Notes: a model not told the origin generated them from the sequence alone. Positions 11,170-20,296 are shown, counted from the stretch's first letter. The stretch is 64,000 nucleotides of DNA from Haemaphysalis longicornis (GCA_013339765.2 JABSTR010001244.1:1127501-1191500); one strand, 5' to 3'. Program-made: numbers and translations.

Positions 11170-11350
11170 TGAAGGCGGCCGTTCCGAACTTCTCAAACTG
11201 CTGCCATGGTTCATACGTGTCCACAATACTATTCAGCGCAAAGGAAACCTCGGGCGTATTTGAAGCAAAATATCCGCACGTCACCAAGAGTACCAGCGTT
11301 CGTTTAGTTAAGAAAGAACATTGGATTGGCCTTTACGATAGCGAATAAAG
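11170..11350 (+). mobile_element. Dispersed repeat R1, copy 1 (partial)
   Basis: Shares with 14645-15045 (+) and 17255-17650 (-) the blocks CCGTTCNGAAC-CTC, TTCAGCGCAAAGGAAAC, ATTTGAAGCAAAATAT, CGTTCGTTTAGTTA and TTGGATTGGCCTTTACGATA. One frame reads LFSAKETSGVFEAKYPHV then VRLVKKEHWIGLYDSE. Corresponding frames in the other two copies read FSAKNTAGTFEAKYTQL and SAKKTGGTFEAKYM. By eye copies 1 and 3 match at roughly two thirds of bases. The upstream half seen in copies 2 and 3 is missing. The protein-like frame may be coincidental; no known domain fits. Confidence 0.6.
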
Positions 11351-11381
11351 TAATAAACCACTTCAGGGTGTAGGACTAAAT

Positions 11382-11464
11382 GGTTCCGGGACAAATGGTC
11401 CCGGAACTTCTGGGTCCGGAACCTATGGTCCCAGAACATATGGCCCCTGAACAAATGGTCCCGC
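11382..11464. repeat. 15-bp minisatellite, 5.5 units
   Basis: Consecutive 15-mers at 11382, 11397, 11412, 11427 and 11442 on the pattern GGTCCCGGAACNNAT, plus a partial unit at 11457. Since 15 is a multiple of three, the minus strand reads as imperfect Ser-Gly-Thr-Ile-Cys pentapeptides in an open frame (11376-11561). Unit divergence of up to about a third suggests an old array. Confidence 0.85.
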
Positions 11465-12176
11465 TCACCTCTTCGGGCAAAATCATTCCATAAAACTCCA
11501 CCTGTGCTCTTCGTTTAAATCTGTTGCATCCTTGCTGGAGTGCAGTATCGTCTGCTTTCACGAAAACTGTCAGTGAACAATCCGTTCATTTTAGTTGCCT
11601 CATTACGCATGGTTGTAAGAGGCTACAAATTATTCAGTGAGTAAATAAATAAGGGACATAGCCACGGCCGTGGGTGGGGGGTTTCGGAATTCAATCCGCC
11701 ACCGCCATTTTTTTTTTTTTTCAAGCGGCATGTACGCGTGTGCTAGTGTTCCTTTTGGCAAAACTTCTCCCTTCCTATACCCACAATAATACCCCTTCCC
11801 TCCGAAAAAATATAGTGGCTACGGCCCCGCTGTTCACGATGATATTCCCCTTTTTATGTTCCTCCTTGCAGATTTACTGTGGGATTGAAAAAAAGCACGA
11901 TTCGTTCTTAATGAGCGACAGTGGCGTTCGATCCCTTTTGTAAACAATGGCACAAGAATACAGGCCCTACAGAAAATTTGCAGAAATTCAGAAAATTCTC
12001 TATGACGCTTAGCATTCTTAACCGCCTTCTTGCGAGTTTTCAAACCATATTTGGCTATGAGTAGCCAATTACGCTGGGTTATTTGGTATTTTTTAATGTT
12101 TCCTTTGTTTTTTGACAGATGGCATACATATGCGTAATTACAGCAATTAAGTGCCTTAATTCACTTATTTCACTTA
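11465..12176. other. Unassigned intergenic sequence
   Basis: Contains a T13 run near 11709 and AT-rich sequence. Towards the right end AATTAAGTGCCTTAATT (about 12145) is a first, separate copy of the arm of the hairpin at 12177. No gene seen. Confidence 0.5.
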
Positions 12177-12211
12177 ATTTAAGGCACTTAAGGCCCTTAA
12201 GTGCCTTAAAT
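12177..12211. repeat. Perfect 16-bp inverted repeat
   Basis: ATTTAAGGCACTTAAG (12177-12192), spacer GCC, then its exact reverse complement (12196-12211). A related arm, TTAAGTGCCTTAA, occurs 40 bp upstream, giving three arms that could pair in alternative ways. Confidence 0.9.
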
Positions 12212-12860
12212 CATTGCTCACTAAGAATTAAGAATGCAGAAATCGAGTTGCTAGCTGTCCAGTTGGGTTTTTGACATTGGACCCACAAGTGCCAAGAAGT
12301 GCCCTACTTGTGTACAAGAGACGCGACAAAATAATTAGAATTTTGTGTCGAAACAAAAAGCGGAGTATACAAGAAAGTATGACGCATATCACGGTGTTTT
12401 AAGCTAAACGCCACAATTTCGTGATATGCTTCGGATCAGAGGGAGGACTGGAGAAAGAAGGAGATTGGTTATAACAGTTCAATGTGCGCAATGAACAGAA
12501 TAAAAAAGATTGTGGAGACAAACTTTGCGCATCACAAAAACAAAAAGCACACAGGAAATAGAAGACAACTAGTACAAATACTACAAATTTTGTTAAATAA
12601 TGAAAACATTTCGTGGAGACAAGCTTTTCCTAATTAGATAGCACGGAGGAAACTAAAAAACGTACTGCAAATACAGCCGCATGAAAAGCCGGGAAAACAG
12701 TTTTCTACAAATGACGGCTATAAAACGTCCGTCCATAAAGCGGCGTTCAATAAACTGTCCGGACCCCCGCAAAAACATGTTTCATGTTTGTGTTTCCGCG
12801 AATAAACTGCATATAGTTGGGCTAAAACGCACTTCCGAACATTAACATTTGTTGTCGACG
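12212..12860. other. Unassigned intergenic sequence
   Basis: AT-rich, with many stops in all frames. Nothing recognised before the promoter-like stretch that follows. Confidence 0.5.
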
Positions 12861-13002
12861 GTGGGTGGCAAACTTCGAGTATATATGAGCTCACCTTCTG
12901 CCCTTAGCACACGATCACGCTCCCACAACACGACGGCAAAATGAATCAAAGCGTGTTAGCCAGGAGTCTTTTAAACCTTGCCGAAAAAGAAGAGGGCTGA
13001 TA
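12861..13002 (+). promoter_or_regulatory. TATA-promoter-like stretch with short ORF
   Basis: TATATATG at 12880-12887 is followed about 30 bp later by a pyrimidine/CAC-rich start-like region (TTAGCACACGATCACGC) and an A-rich ATG context (GGCAAAATGA) at 12941. The frame runs MNQSVLARSLLNLAEKEEG then stops. Spacing fits an RNA polymerase II core promoter with a short leader. No splice donor was found that would extend the frame, and the peptide matches nothing I know, so it may be a relic of a gene or element 5' end. Confidence 0.2.
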
Positions 13003-13249
13003 ATAGATAAGCATTGCCTATATTTGCAGTAAAACAAGAGTTTCCAAGCTGCACGCTGCAAAATTATTGAGGTCCGCAGTATTGGTTAGTGCCGCTTCGC
13101 TTCATCCACACTGCAGATGTAGAAACATTTCTGGTGGTGAGCACAGTAGCGCAGCTTAGCTAACGCAGTAAACCATTCACTGGGTAAAGTTCTTCTTTTA
13201 CATAGCGATAAATCGGTGAGCGCGATGCAGCAGTACAGCTCTATGTCGA

Positions 13250-13326
13250 CTGACGCTCAGCAGGATTTGAACCCGGGTTAGGACGTTTGCTTCGCAAAAG
13301 CGGAACTACTACACTACGAGAGCAAG
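13250..13326 (-). mobile_element. tRNA-derived repeat, family D
   Basis: Minus strand: A-box-like CGTAGTGTAGTAGTTCCGC, an anticodon-arm-like CGCTTTTGCGAAGC, and a canonical B box GGTTCAAATCC (13263-13273 on the plus strand). Acceptor ends pair for only about four bases, so it is a tRNA-derived fossil rather than a tRNA. No second copy was seen in the window. Confidence 0.5.
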
Positions 13327-13476
13327 AGGTTCTGAGCGGATAAATGGAGGACCACAAGCACGTGGACATAGCTTCAGACATGCCCCTAGTTGGCGCCATG
13401 CGTCGCTTGGCTGTGCTGACGGCATTCGTTGTAAAACGCTTATACGCGTACCGGCCGACTCCCATTAGAGAGTATA

Positions 13477-13600
13477 TCGGGGAACCGGTCCCGGTACAGT
13501 ACCCGGTAGGCGACCGGCGCTACTGCGCGTGCGCAGACGCAGAGAAACTGGTTGTGCGCATGCGCGGGTGTGCCGGGCACCGTACCGGGAGCGGTTCTCC
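13477..13600. repeat. GC-rich imperfect foldback
   Basis: GGGAACCGGTCCCGGTACAG then TACCCGGT on the left is mirrored by GGGCACCGTACCGGGAGCGG then TTCTC on the right, roughly 22 of 28 positions complementary. An inner pair (CTGCGCGTGCGCAGAC and GTTGTGCGCATGCGCGGG) extends the fold. This resembles a small foldback MITE; no target duplication was identified. A 135-codon frame crosses it (13344-13751) and is judged chance. Confidence 0.5.
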
Positions 13601-14644
13601 GCTCCGCTATAACTTTCTATTTTCGATATTACACATAAGCTACATAATGCCGTCACTAAATAAGCTCATCGCACAGGCTTCAGTGGGACTCGATTCTCTG
13701 GAGTTAATAAACGTTTATATTCTTGCGAGTATTGCACGTTGGCCAGCTTAATTTAAACAACACTTCTCTTGCTCCGCTTCGTGAGAAAACTGCATTCATG
13801 AAGAAAATTCTGGCAGCCCTTAAAACAATGGCCGAGGGCTGCTAAGTGCACACAGATATTGATTCAAATGTTTGCTACTGGATTGCCTGGCACTCGGAAT
13901 AACAAAGAAGACGAGCAAACGAAGCACGGGAGGACGTACACGTGCGGCGAAAAAATTGTATACAGCATTTAACTCAAGTAAATTCAGTCTTCGCAAGTAT
14001 ATGATATACTGAACAGATCGAAAATACATTGTGCACTAATACAAACATAAATATAAGTGCACTGACATCCCCCTCCTCCCGTCATAGATGCGCTCATGCA
14101 TAGGTTCAGTAGTGGTGGGACCACTGTTTCGTACTTTGAAGTTGGGACTATTTGTTCCGGGACCATTAGTTGGCGAGCGAGCAGTGCAGACGCATGAAAA
14201 CTGAATTGCGCAAACCTCGATTGCATTCATCGTTAGAGAGGGAAGGAGAAGAGTGTGATAGTGTGGCGTAGAGAAGTAAGGGTGTTATGTAGCAAGGCTG
14301 GCGGAAGACTGTCGTCTTTCGACATTTGCTGCGAAGTAAGCAGACACGTGGCCATTTTTTTTAAGGTACAACCTAACGCGGCCTCTGAAACTATACGGGC
14401 GCCTATTTTGCGCCTTGGCACCGGCTGGCGGCCGTGACTGGTACACGCTCGACAGGCTTCGTCGCTCCTAGGCGCGTGGCGAGGCCTGTCAAAGCGAGCG
14501 TCGTTCGACGGAGACCGTGCCGGCGCGGTGTAGTGCCGTGAAAAGTCGGGGAAGGTCAAGCGTGTTTCGCCCCGATGACGCCTGCCAGCGAACCAAGGAG
14601 GAACGCGTTTCGGAGCAGCTTCCGGGCCTCCCTCCCCGGCGGGG
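13601..14644. other. Unassigned sequence
   Basis: Near 14139 GGGACTATTTGTTCCGGGACC resembles the reverse complement of the 15-bp minisatellite unit at 11382. At 14350 a CATTTTTTTTAAGGT block recalls the R1 upstream region. The stretch 14440-14600 is CpG-rich. No gene recognised. Confidence 0.4.
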
Positions 14645-15045
14645 GTGTGGCGACAAATGAGCGCAGCTTTTACTTTGTTTTAAGTGCAGAGCACTTTAGG
14701 GGCCCGGCTTGGCGTCGTATCTCGTCCGCGGTCACGCTATCTAGCCACCGCAGCCGCGTGGCGTCACGCACCCAAACAGAGGCTTCGAAAAGATACCCGC
14801 TTCTCCCTCGAGTCAGCATTCTGGCCATAAGTTGAACAACAGGTTTATATAGGCAGAACCGTTCGAAACTCCTGAAACCGCAGGCGCTTGTCATAATGTT
14901 CTCCTTATTAAGCGCAAAGAAAACTGGAGGTACATTTGAGGCAAAATATATGTAATCAATGTAATTAACTGGAAGGCCCCGCGTCCATTTAGATAGTAAT
15001 GCTCATTGGGTCGGTGTTTACGATATTAAGCGAAAGAAAGTGGCC
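14645..15045 (+). mobile_element. Dispersed repeat R1, copy 2
   Basis: In order: TTTTAAGTGCAGAGCACTTT and GGGGCCCGGCTTGGCGTCG (14678-14720), AGAGGCTTCGAAAAGATAC (14778), TTTATATAGGCAGAACCGTT (about 14842), TTAAGCGCAAAGAAAACTGG, ACATTTGAGGCAAAATAT, CATTTAGATAGTAATGCTCA and TTGGGTCGGTGTTTACGATA with AAGCGAAAGAAAGTGG. All blocks recur in the same order on the minus strand at 17255-17650. About 400 bp, with no ORF1/ORF2, no tRNA promoter and no clear terminal repeats, so the class is unknown. Confidence 0.65.
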
Positions 15046-15401
15046 GCCAAAGAAAAACAAAAACGGCACGCTCAACTTGGTGGAGAAAGGCTCCAGCACG
15101 TGCGAGATGAAAGCAAGCACAAAGAAAAAAAAGTTCACACGAGCAGGGGCACGTCGGTGAAGTTTTATTGCGCGCGCTTCCGAGGAAGAGGCACGCAACA
15201 GAAAAAAATGTCGTTTCAAATCGCGCGCCATCAGCCGCAAAGGGTTCGCACAACAGCGACAGATGGCGACGAGTGTACTGGCCAGTAGGAAGACGCAGCG
15301 AAACATCCCCCTCGTGAGGGGCACGATCAAATGCAGAGCATTTCTGGGGGCGCACGACGTTAAGTAGTTTGCGTTACGTTAATGTTGTTGCACTTGTGGC
15401 A

Positions 15402-15431
15402 ACTGCTGACGAGAGAGCGCTCGTCAGCAGT
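15402..15431. repeat. Perfect 12-bp hairpin
   Basis: ACTGCTGACGAG (15402-15413), six-base loop, and exact reverse complement (15420-15431). Not followed by a T run on either strand, so not an obvious RNA polymerase III or bacterial-type terminator. Confidence 0.9.
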
Positions 15432-15482
15432 AATTTGAATGAGTCAACGATATAAGGCGCGTTAGTAGCGTCCCATTCTGTG

Positions 15483-15566
15483 TCGGCTTTGTGGCGCAGT
15501 GGGTAGAGCGCCATGTACATTGCGTTCCGCCAGCAGGGTCTGGGGATCGAAACCTGGCGCCGGATA
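15483..15566 (+). mobile_element. tRNA-derived repeat, family E
   Basis: A-box-like GTGGCGCAGTGGGTAGAGCG (about 15491), B-box-like GGGGATCGAAACC (15542-15554), and CGGC near the start pairing with GCCG at the end as an acceptor remnant. A-to-B spacing of about 50 bp is within the range that polymerase III factors tolerate. The first part is close to a real tRNA D arm, the middle is not, so it is SINE-like or a tRNA relic. Confidence 0.5.
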
Positions 15567-15671
15567 GTATTTTCCTTTATATAGTGTAGGGGGAGGGGTG
15601 CGGACAACGACGGTGCGGACTACGACGGGACAACGCGGGTGACATCGTGAGTTACTGAAATGCTCTGCATT

Positions 15672-16221
15672 TAAAACAGAGCTCCCGCTCGTGCATTATC
15701 AGGGAGAACAAGAAACAAACGATCAAGAAAAGGATGCGGCCTGTCCCAGTACAAGGCGCGCGAGCACTGCGAAGGCGGTAAAATCGAACGGCATTGAACA
15801 GACCTCTGTTCGATTTATCAAGAGAGGAGTGATACAGAGAGGGGAAGAGCGTGAGAGGGGGTAGCAAAGAGCAGAGAACGGCGCCACAGCCATTATGGCG
15901 AATCACTACTTCCGACAGCTTTCATGTTAAGGGAAACTGCTTTAATATTTTTTTTTTGGTTTTTAATCACTGGGTATTTACAAAATGGGTGCCTGATAAC
16001 TCAAACTCCTTGTTCACACCAAATTAGTTCCCCATTTTCAGCGCCTAACTTATCTTCTGTGCTTCCATAATTAACCTGCACATCACAAGGATGGGGACCT
16101 TTTGCTTCTTTTGCACCGGCCGGCACGGCTCTCTTAGCGGGTCTCGGCGCCGTCAGCAGAAGCCCGGACCGGACCGACCGAGTCATCTGAATCTCGCAAC
16201 GTTCCCTAGAACTCATTTCCC
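15672..16221. other. Unassigned sequence
   Basis: Nothing recognised apart from a T9 run near 15949 and purine-rich stretches at 15820-15875. Confidence 0.45.
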
Positions 16222-16242
16222 CCTTCTAGCTCTCAATAAAAT

Positions 16243-16290
<48 letters not shown>

Positions 16291-16615
16291 TTCCCGAACT
16301 CTCTCTCTCGTCTCTCTCTGTGCTCTCCACCCTCTCTCTCCCTCTCTCGGGTCTGTCTCTCTCTCTCATCGTCCCATCTCGTCAAAGAGTCCGTCTGGTC
16401 TCGACTCCTCTTCTCTTCTCTCGCTCTCTCCTCTAAAATTTCGTGGAGAAAAATAACAACAGACTAACAATAACCGACTAATAACACAGCAAGATCTACA
16501 CTTCTCTTTCCACATCACTCTCCCTCCTTTTTTCTTTCCTCCTCTCCACCCTGCCCTTCCTTCTCCCTACCCAGCTCCTTCCCCTCACCCGAGTTTTCTG
16601 ATCTTCCCATTAGTC
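16222..16615. repeat. Long pyrimidine tract with (TC)n core
   Basis: Nearly 400 bp strongly biased to C and T on the plus strand, with a pure (TC)n core at about 16243-16278 and looser CT-rich sequence onward, broken by an A-rich island around 16440-16490. Mirror symmetry in such tracts can favour triplex DNA. Confidence 0.8.
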
Positions 16616-16666
16616 ACCTGATACACCGGTGACCACCCACGCGCAGGACGCTATCGTTGATTTGGG

Positions 16667-16667
16667 T

Positions 16668-16704
<37 letters not shown>
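16667..16704. repeat. (ACAG)n microsatellite
   Basis: About nine units on the plus strand. Short diverged relatives occur at 39861-39897 and, as (CTGT)n, at 47020-47076. Confidence 0.9.
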
Positions 16705-16705
<1 letters not shown>

Positions 16706-16739
16706 AATTTTCCTGTTTAGGTAACCAAAGAAAAACTAC

Positions 16740-17000
16740 CTTTGTTAAAATCGTTTTTACAGCGCATCTGTGTATGGTTCTGTGCATTTTTGTTCTCCGT
16801 GCAGTAAGAACCCCGCCAGCAAAAACGCGTCGCCACAAAGCCAACCTAATCGCGAATGCTCAGCAGAAAACGACTGCAACCCGTGTTTTATCAAAGCTCA
16901 TTCACATAGAAAAAAAAATAGATTACATGGCATTGGGCCTCCAAGACGACTCTATAATGACCATTACTCCAAGTTTCATTCGCTTGTCGTGATCAGTTAG
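16740..17000 (+). repeat. Dispersed repeat R2, copy 1
   Basis: AAAACGACTGCAACCCGTGT then TTTATCAAAGCTCATTC at about 16866 matches AAAACGGCTGCAACTCTTGT at 18169 and AAAACGGCTGTAACTCTTGC then TTTATCAAAGC at 18363. Upstream, CAGCGCATCTGTGTATGGTT also has a weak echo before the 18363 motif. I recognise this as dispersed repeat sequence without being able to name a class; boundaries are approximate. Confidence 0.35.
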
Positions 17001-17254
17001 TTCACAGTGAAATTGCGTAAATGTCAATTCATGGGCGTCAATGGGAGGAGCATGGTTACAAAAATTAAAGCCGTTCTATTAAATGGGAAAGCTGCCGGAA
17101 GTGCGGAGCAGTGATTCGCCATAATTGGCTGTAGCGCCCTTATCCGCTTACTGCTACCACCCAATGCAATTTAAATTTCCCGCCTTCGCAGTGCTCGCGC
17201 GCACCCTGCCTGAAACTGCGCCAGCGGGAGTTCTTTTTTTGTGTGTGTGCTTGC

Positions 17255-17650
17255 TTTCCCTCTGCACGTTCCGGCATTGCACTGGCACTTTTTTCGCTTA
17301 CTGTAGTAAAAACCAACCCAACAAGCGTTGTGAACTAAATGAACGCAGGCGCTGGCGGTTAATTGCGTATACTTTGCCTCAAATGTGCCGGCAGTGTTCT
17401 TTGCGCTAAACAACGGGGAGATGTATGACAAGCGCTAGCGGTTCACGAGGTTCGAACGCTTATGACTATATAATCCGCTTGTCTTTCGATGCCTCTGGTT
17501 ATGACTTGACGACAGCCGCTACGATGGAACGCCGTGTGGCTCTACTTGGGTCCAGCGAGCGAGCTACGACGACAAGGCGTGCCCCTATAGTGTTCTGCAC
17601 TTTAAAAAAAATGTCCAATCCACGCTGTGAAGGTAGTTGGACTGCGAAGC
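17255..17650 (-). mobile_element. Dispersed repeat R1, copy 3
   Basis: Minus strand: GGACATTTTTTTTAAAGTGC, AGAACACTATAGGGGCAC, CGCCTTGTCGTCGTAGCTCG, AGAGGCATCGAAAGACAAGC, TTATATAGTCATAAGCGTTC, TTTAGCGCAAAGAACACTGC, ACATTTGAGGCAAAGTATAC, CGTTCATTTAGTTCACAACG and GTTGGGTTGGTTTTTACTAC, in the order seen in copy 2. This copy has the longest open version of the shared frame: FSAKNTAGTFEAKYTQL followed by CVHLVHNACWVGFYYSKRKK. It lies in opposite orientation to the other two copies. Confidence 0.65.
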
Positions 17651-17953
17651 TGTAGACGACACCCACGATGATTACCCATGCGGCGTCACTTGAATTCACA
17701 CACGTGGCTGAGGCTCTGTCAGCCGTTACCTGAGATTTACCGGGGCGGAGTCCCGAACGCAGCAGCGCCGGAAGCAAGAAAACGGAGAGGAGCGTCTTTC
17801 GAAGGGTGAGGAGGAAGGTGGCATGCACGGCTATGGCGTCGACTCTCTCACTGCCTTCCCCTCACTCTTGTTTCATGTGTCGCCTCCAAAAAGAGCCCTC
17901 ACGCTAGCCAAACGCTGTATAAAAACCACCTTCTGTCTCCCCCGTCTCCACGT

Positions 17954-18033
17954 GCGGGCGTAGCTTAGTCGGCAAGACGACGGGCTCTCACTCCGCTTTT
18001 CCATTCGGGTCCAGGTTCGATCCCTCGCTTTGC
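17954..18033 (+). mobile_element. tRNA-derived repeat, family F
   Basis: A-box TAGCTTAGTCGGCAAGACG (about 17961-17979) and perfect B box GGTTCGATCCC (18014-18024), 36 bp apart, with an unpaired middle and poor acceptor match. Downstream, a 25-bp unit (TAGCCACTAGTAGCCTGGGA) is repeated at 18057 and 18084. Likely a SINE head or tRNA relic. Confidence 0.5.
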
Positions 18034-18129
18034 CAATAGTTTGTGTAGCTTGAGTGTAGCCACTAGTAGCCTGGGATCTTTGTGTAGCCACTAGTAGCCT
18101 GGGAGCTTTCTGCTGACGCGGACACGAAA

Positions 18130-18420
18130 ATTTCGTTTGCTGGTTAGAGGTATACTGCTTCGCAGTAAAACGGCTGCAACTCTTGTTTCATGGAACATTT
18201 CCCCCAGACTTGGTATAACAATTGGCCGCTAAGAAGACCCTCTCGTTCCGCCGACCTTCATATGCCTGTGACAGACATTTAGTGCACAGCGAAGTTGTAA
18301 ACGTTACGGAATTTGCGTCTGCTGTCAGTACGCGACCGTCTAAGGAGAAATTATGGTTCCAGAAAACGGCTGTAACTCTTGCTTTATCAAAGCTATGCCG
18401 AAACAAATACTTTGAGAATT
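18130..18420 (+). repeat. Dispersed repeat R2, copies 2 and 3
   Basis: Two occurrences of AAAACGGCTG(C/T)AACTCTTG at 18169 and 18363, about 194 bp apart, suggest a short tandem arrangement. The intervening sequence does not obviously repeat after the second motif, so the second unit is partial. Confidence 0.35.
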
Positions 18421-19058
18421 AGTCACTAAGACGCATCTAACATCTTCTATACCTGTAAAATAAAATTCCCGACTGACTGACTGCTTCATCAACGGCCAGC
18501 CAAAACTACTGGACCTACTGACTTGAAACTTCCGGAGTGTATTTCTCTCATGGCGTATAGGGGGGCTCAGAGATTTTCGGCAAACATGCCCCTGACAGAA
18601 GAAAAGGGGGAAATTGTGTTTTCGCAAATTCTTGATTATTGCCCTCACCCGTTAAGATACCCAAGTGCTTTTTGCGGTTATATGTAGCCCGTAAGAATCT
18701 CTAATAGTTTTGCGGTTTTGCCCTAACACTAATTTTGCGAATCTGCATTTCGGGGCAAACTGGAAGTTTTTTGTTTTTTTTAAAGACTCCTTCGTTTATG
18801 TTTCACATGCTCAATACATCCAATCCGTTGTTGCCGATGAATGTTACTCATACAACTGCATAAAACCAATTTTATGATTTCGCCCTGCAACGTCGATAAA
18901 AGGGGGGGGGGGGGGCGTAAAGTATTTTTTTAATTACGACCTTTCATGGGCCTAAAATGCTCAACAGCTGATGTCAACGCCCAGCCAGATGCTTCAACTT
19001 TCGGGAGTACATTCCTATAATTATTTAGGAACTCAGTGTAGCTAAATTTTAGAGATAT
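18421..19058. other. Unassigned sequence with poly-G tract
   Basis: CATCAACGGCCAGCCAAAAC (about 18487) and GATGTCAACGCCCAGCCAGA (about 18972), each followed by an ACTT-(T)CGGGAG/CCGGAGT block, hint at another pair of dispersed repeat fragments about 480 bp apart. G14 at 18902-18915. Confidence 0.35.
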
Positions 19059-19085
19059 CCACCCCTGAAAGCCTTTCAGGGGTGG
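19059..19085. repeat. Perfect 13-bp inverted repeat, 1-nt spacer
   Basis: CCACCCCTGAAAG (19059-19071), one base, then the exact reverse complement (19073-19085), almost a pure palindrome. Confidence 0.9.
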
Positions 19086-19105
19086 TTATTTTTGAAATCC
19101 ACTTG

Positions 19106-19134
19106 TTAGCACGTTTCACTGAGAAACGTGCTAA
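19106..19134. repeat. Perfect 12-bp hairpin
   Basis: TTAGCACGTTTC (19106-19117), loop ACTGA, and exact reverse complement (19123-19134), only 20 bp from the hairpin at 19059-19085. Confidence 0.9.
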
Positions 19135-20293
19135 AGAGTTTTTCCACAATTTTTCCTTCTTATGGAAGGTCCGTTGAAATATCGAACAGTTTTTTTTTGT
19201 TATATAGGTAACCTTTACAAATGTCTAATAGCTGTTTCACAAGATTTTTCCATAACAGCCACCATAACAACCACACGCCTTCTGTAGAGGCCCATGTTAT
19301 TTATTACAAAACTGTGACTGACGGTTATCCGCCATACCTACTGAGACAACATTTACCACGGATAAGCAGTAGTTTGAGCGCACCACTTTGGTGCAATTTG
19401 TTTACTGTTCCTATAAAATACGAGCTCCAGACGTTTCTGATAACAGCCCATGTATTGACAACATGCGGTGGTTCTTATTTTTTTATAACACCGCCGTGAA
19501 CTAACGAATTATGAGTCTTAACAAATAACTCAACACGTATGATACCCATTAGTGTTATCAGTATAATTGCCCCCCGGGCACCGCCGGGTAGTCTCTCTAG
19601 TACTAATACGGCTTCGACGGTTTTCCATCTCCAAAGTAGCCGAATGGCTCTAAATTTTTCCCTGCTCGCGTTTAGGATGATCAGAGAGTTACTGTAAAGT
19701 CGATACGTGCTGCAATAAAGTAAGACCCCCTCACCCTCCCCCTCCCCCCCCCCCCCCCCCCCCAAAAAAAAAAAACCCCGAAAACTCGCCTTACGTTCTG
19801 AATACCCGAGATGGCGCCACCGTTTTAAGGTGGTCATTTTGCCATCATGGCCGCCAAATTTCCCCCACGCGGAAATAGTTTTTATTGTTTCTAAATGAGC
19901 AGAAAAGCGTCGTCGCCCATCTTGCTGCTAACTAAAACAGACCATTAAATGCAACCTTTGTGTAAAGTTTGAACGCGAACGAAAAAGCTATTTCCTAAGA
20001 AAATGTTTCTACAGACGATGATTTTCAGTTGCATCATTCTTTATATCCCTTTCGACCCCATTGAATTCCTATCGTTCGCCTGAGTCGTAGGCATGAAATG
20101 CTGCCGAAAGTAAACCAAAGCAAATCAGACAAAGGGAACTTAAACAAAGCAAATTTGAATTCGCTATATTTTTTATTATTTCAGCGTGAATGAAAAGAAA
20201 TTCCGCGAAAACACATCAACTAGAGATTCAGCGCTGTAGCAAGAGAGAATTCGGCTAGACTGCACTCCTTAAGAATTACAAAGGCTGCTCTTC
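19135..20293. other. Unassigned sequence with C20A12 tract
   Basis: A C20 run followed by about A12 lies at 19744-19775. No frame or RNA signal recognised elsewhere. Confidence 0.45.
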
Positions 20294-20296
20294 AAG

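Larger units (their letters stand above)
15331..15671. repeat. Inverted pair of R1-type start motifs around a tRNA-like repeat
   Basis: AAATGCAGAGCATTTCTG (15331-15348) and its near-exact reverse complement (15654-15671) face each other. Each resembles the first block of R1 (AAGTGCAGAGCACTTT-GGGGC). Between them lie a perfect hairpin (15402-15431) and a tRNA-like repeat (15483-15566). Because AAATGC-AGA-GCATTT is itself nearly palindromic, an inverted pair arises easily, so this may be two abutting R1 fragments rather than one element with terminal repeats. Confidence 0.5.

Noticed and set aside
13344..13751. 135-codon plus-strand frame
   Set aside because: It runs across a GC-rich foldback and has no recognisable domain.
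17954..18033. Functional tRNA gene
   Set aside because: A and B boxes are good, but the acceptor and anticodon arms do not pair, so it was kept only as a tRNA-derived repeat.
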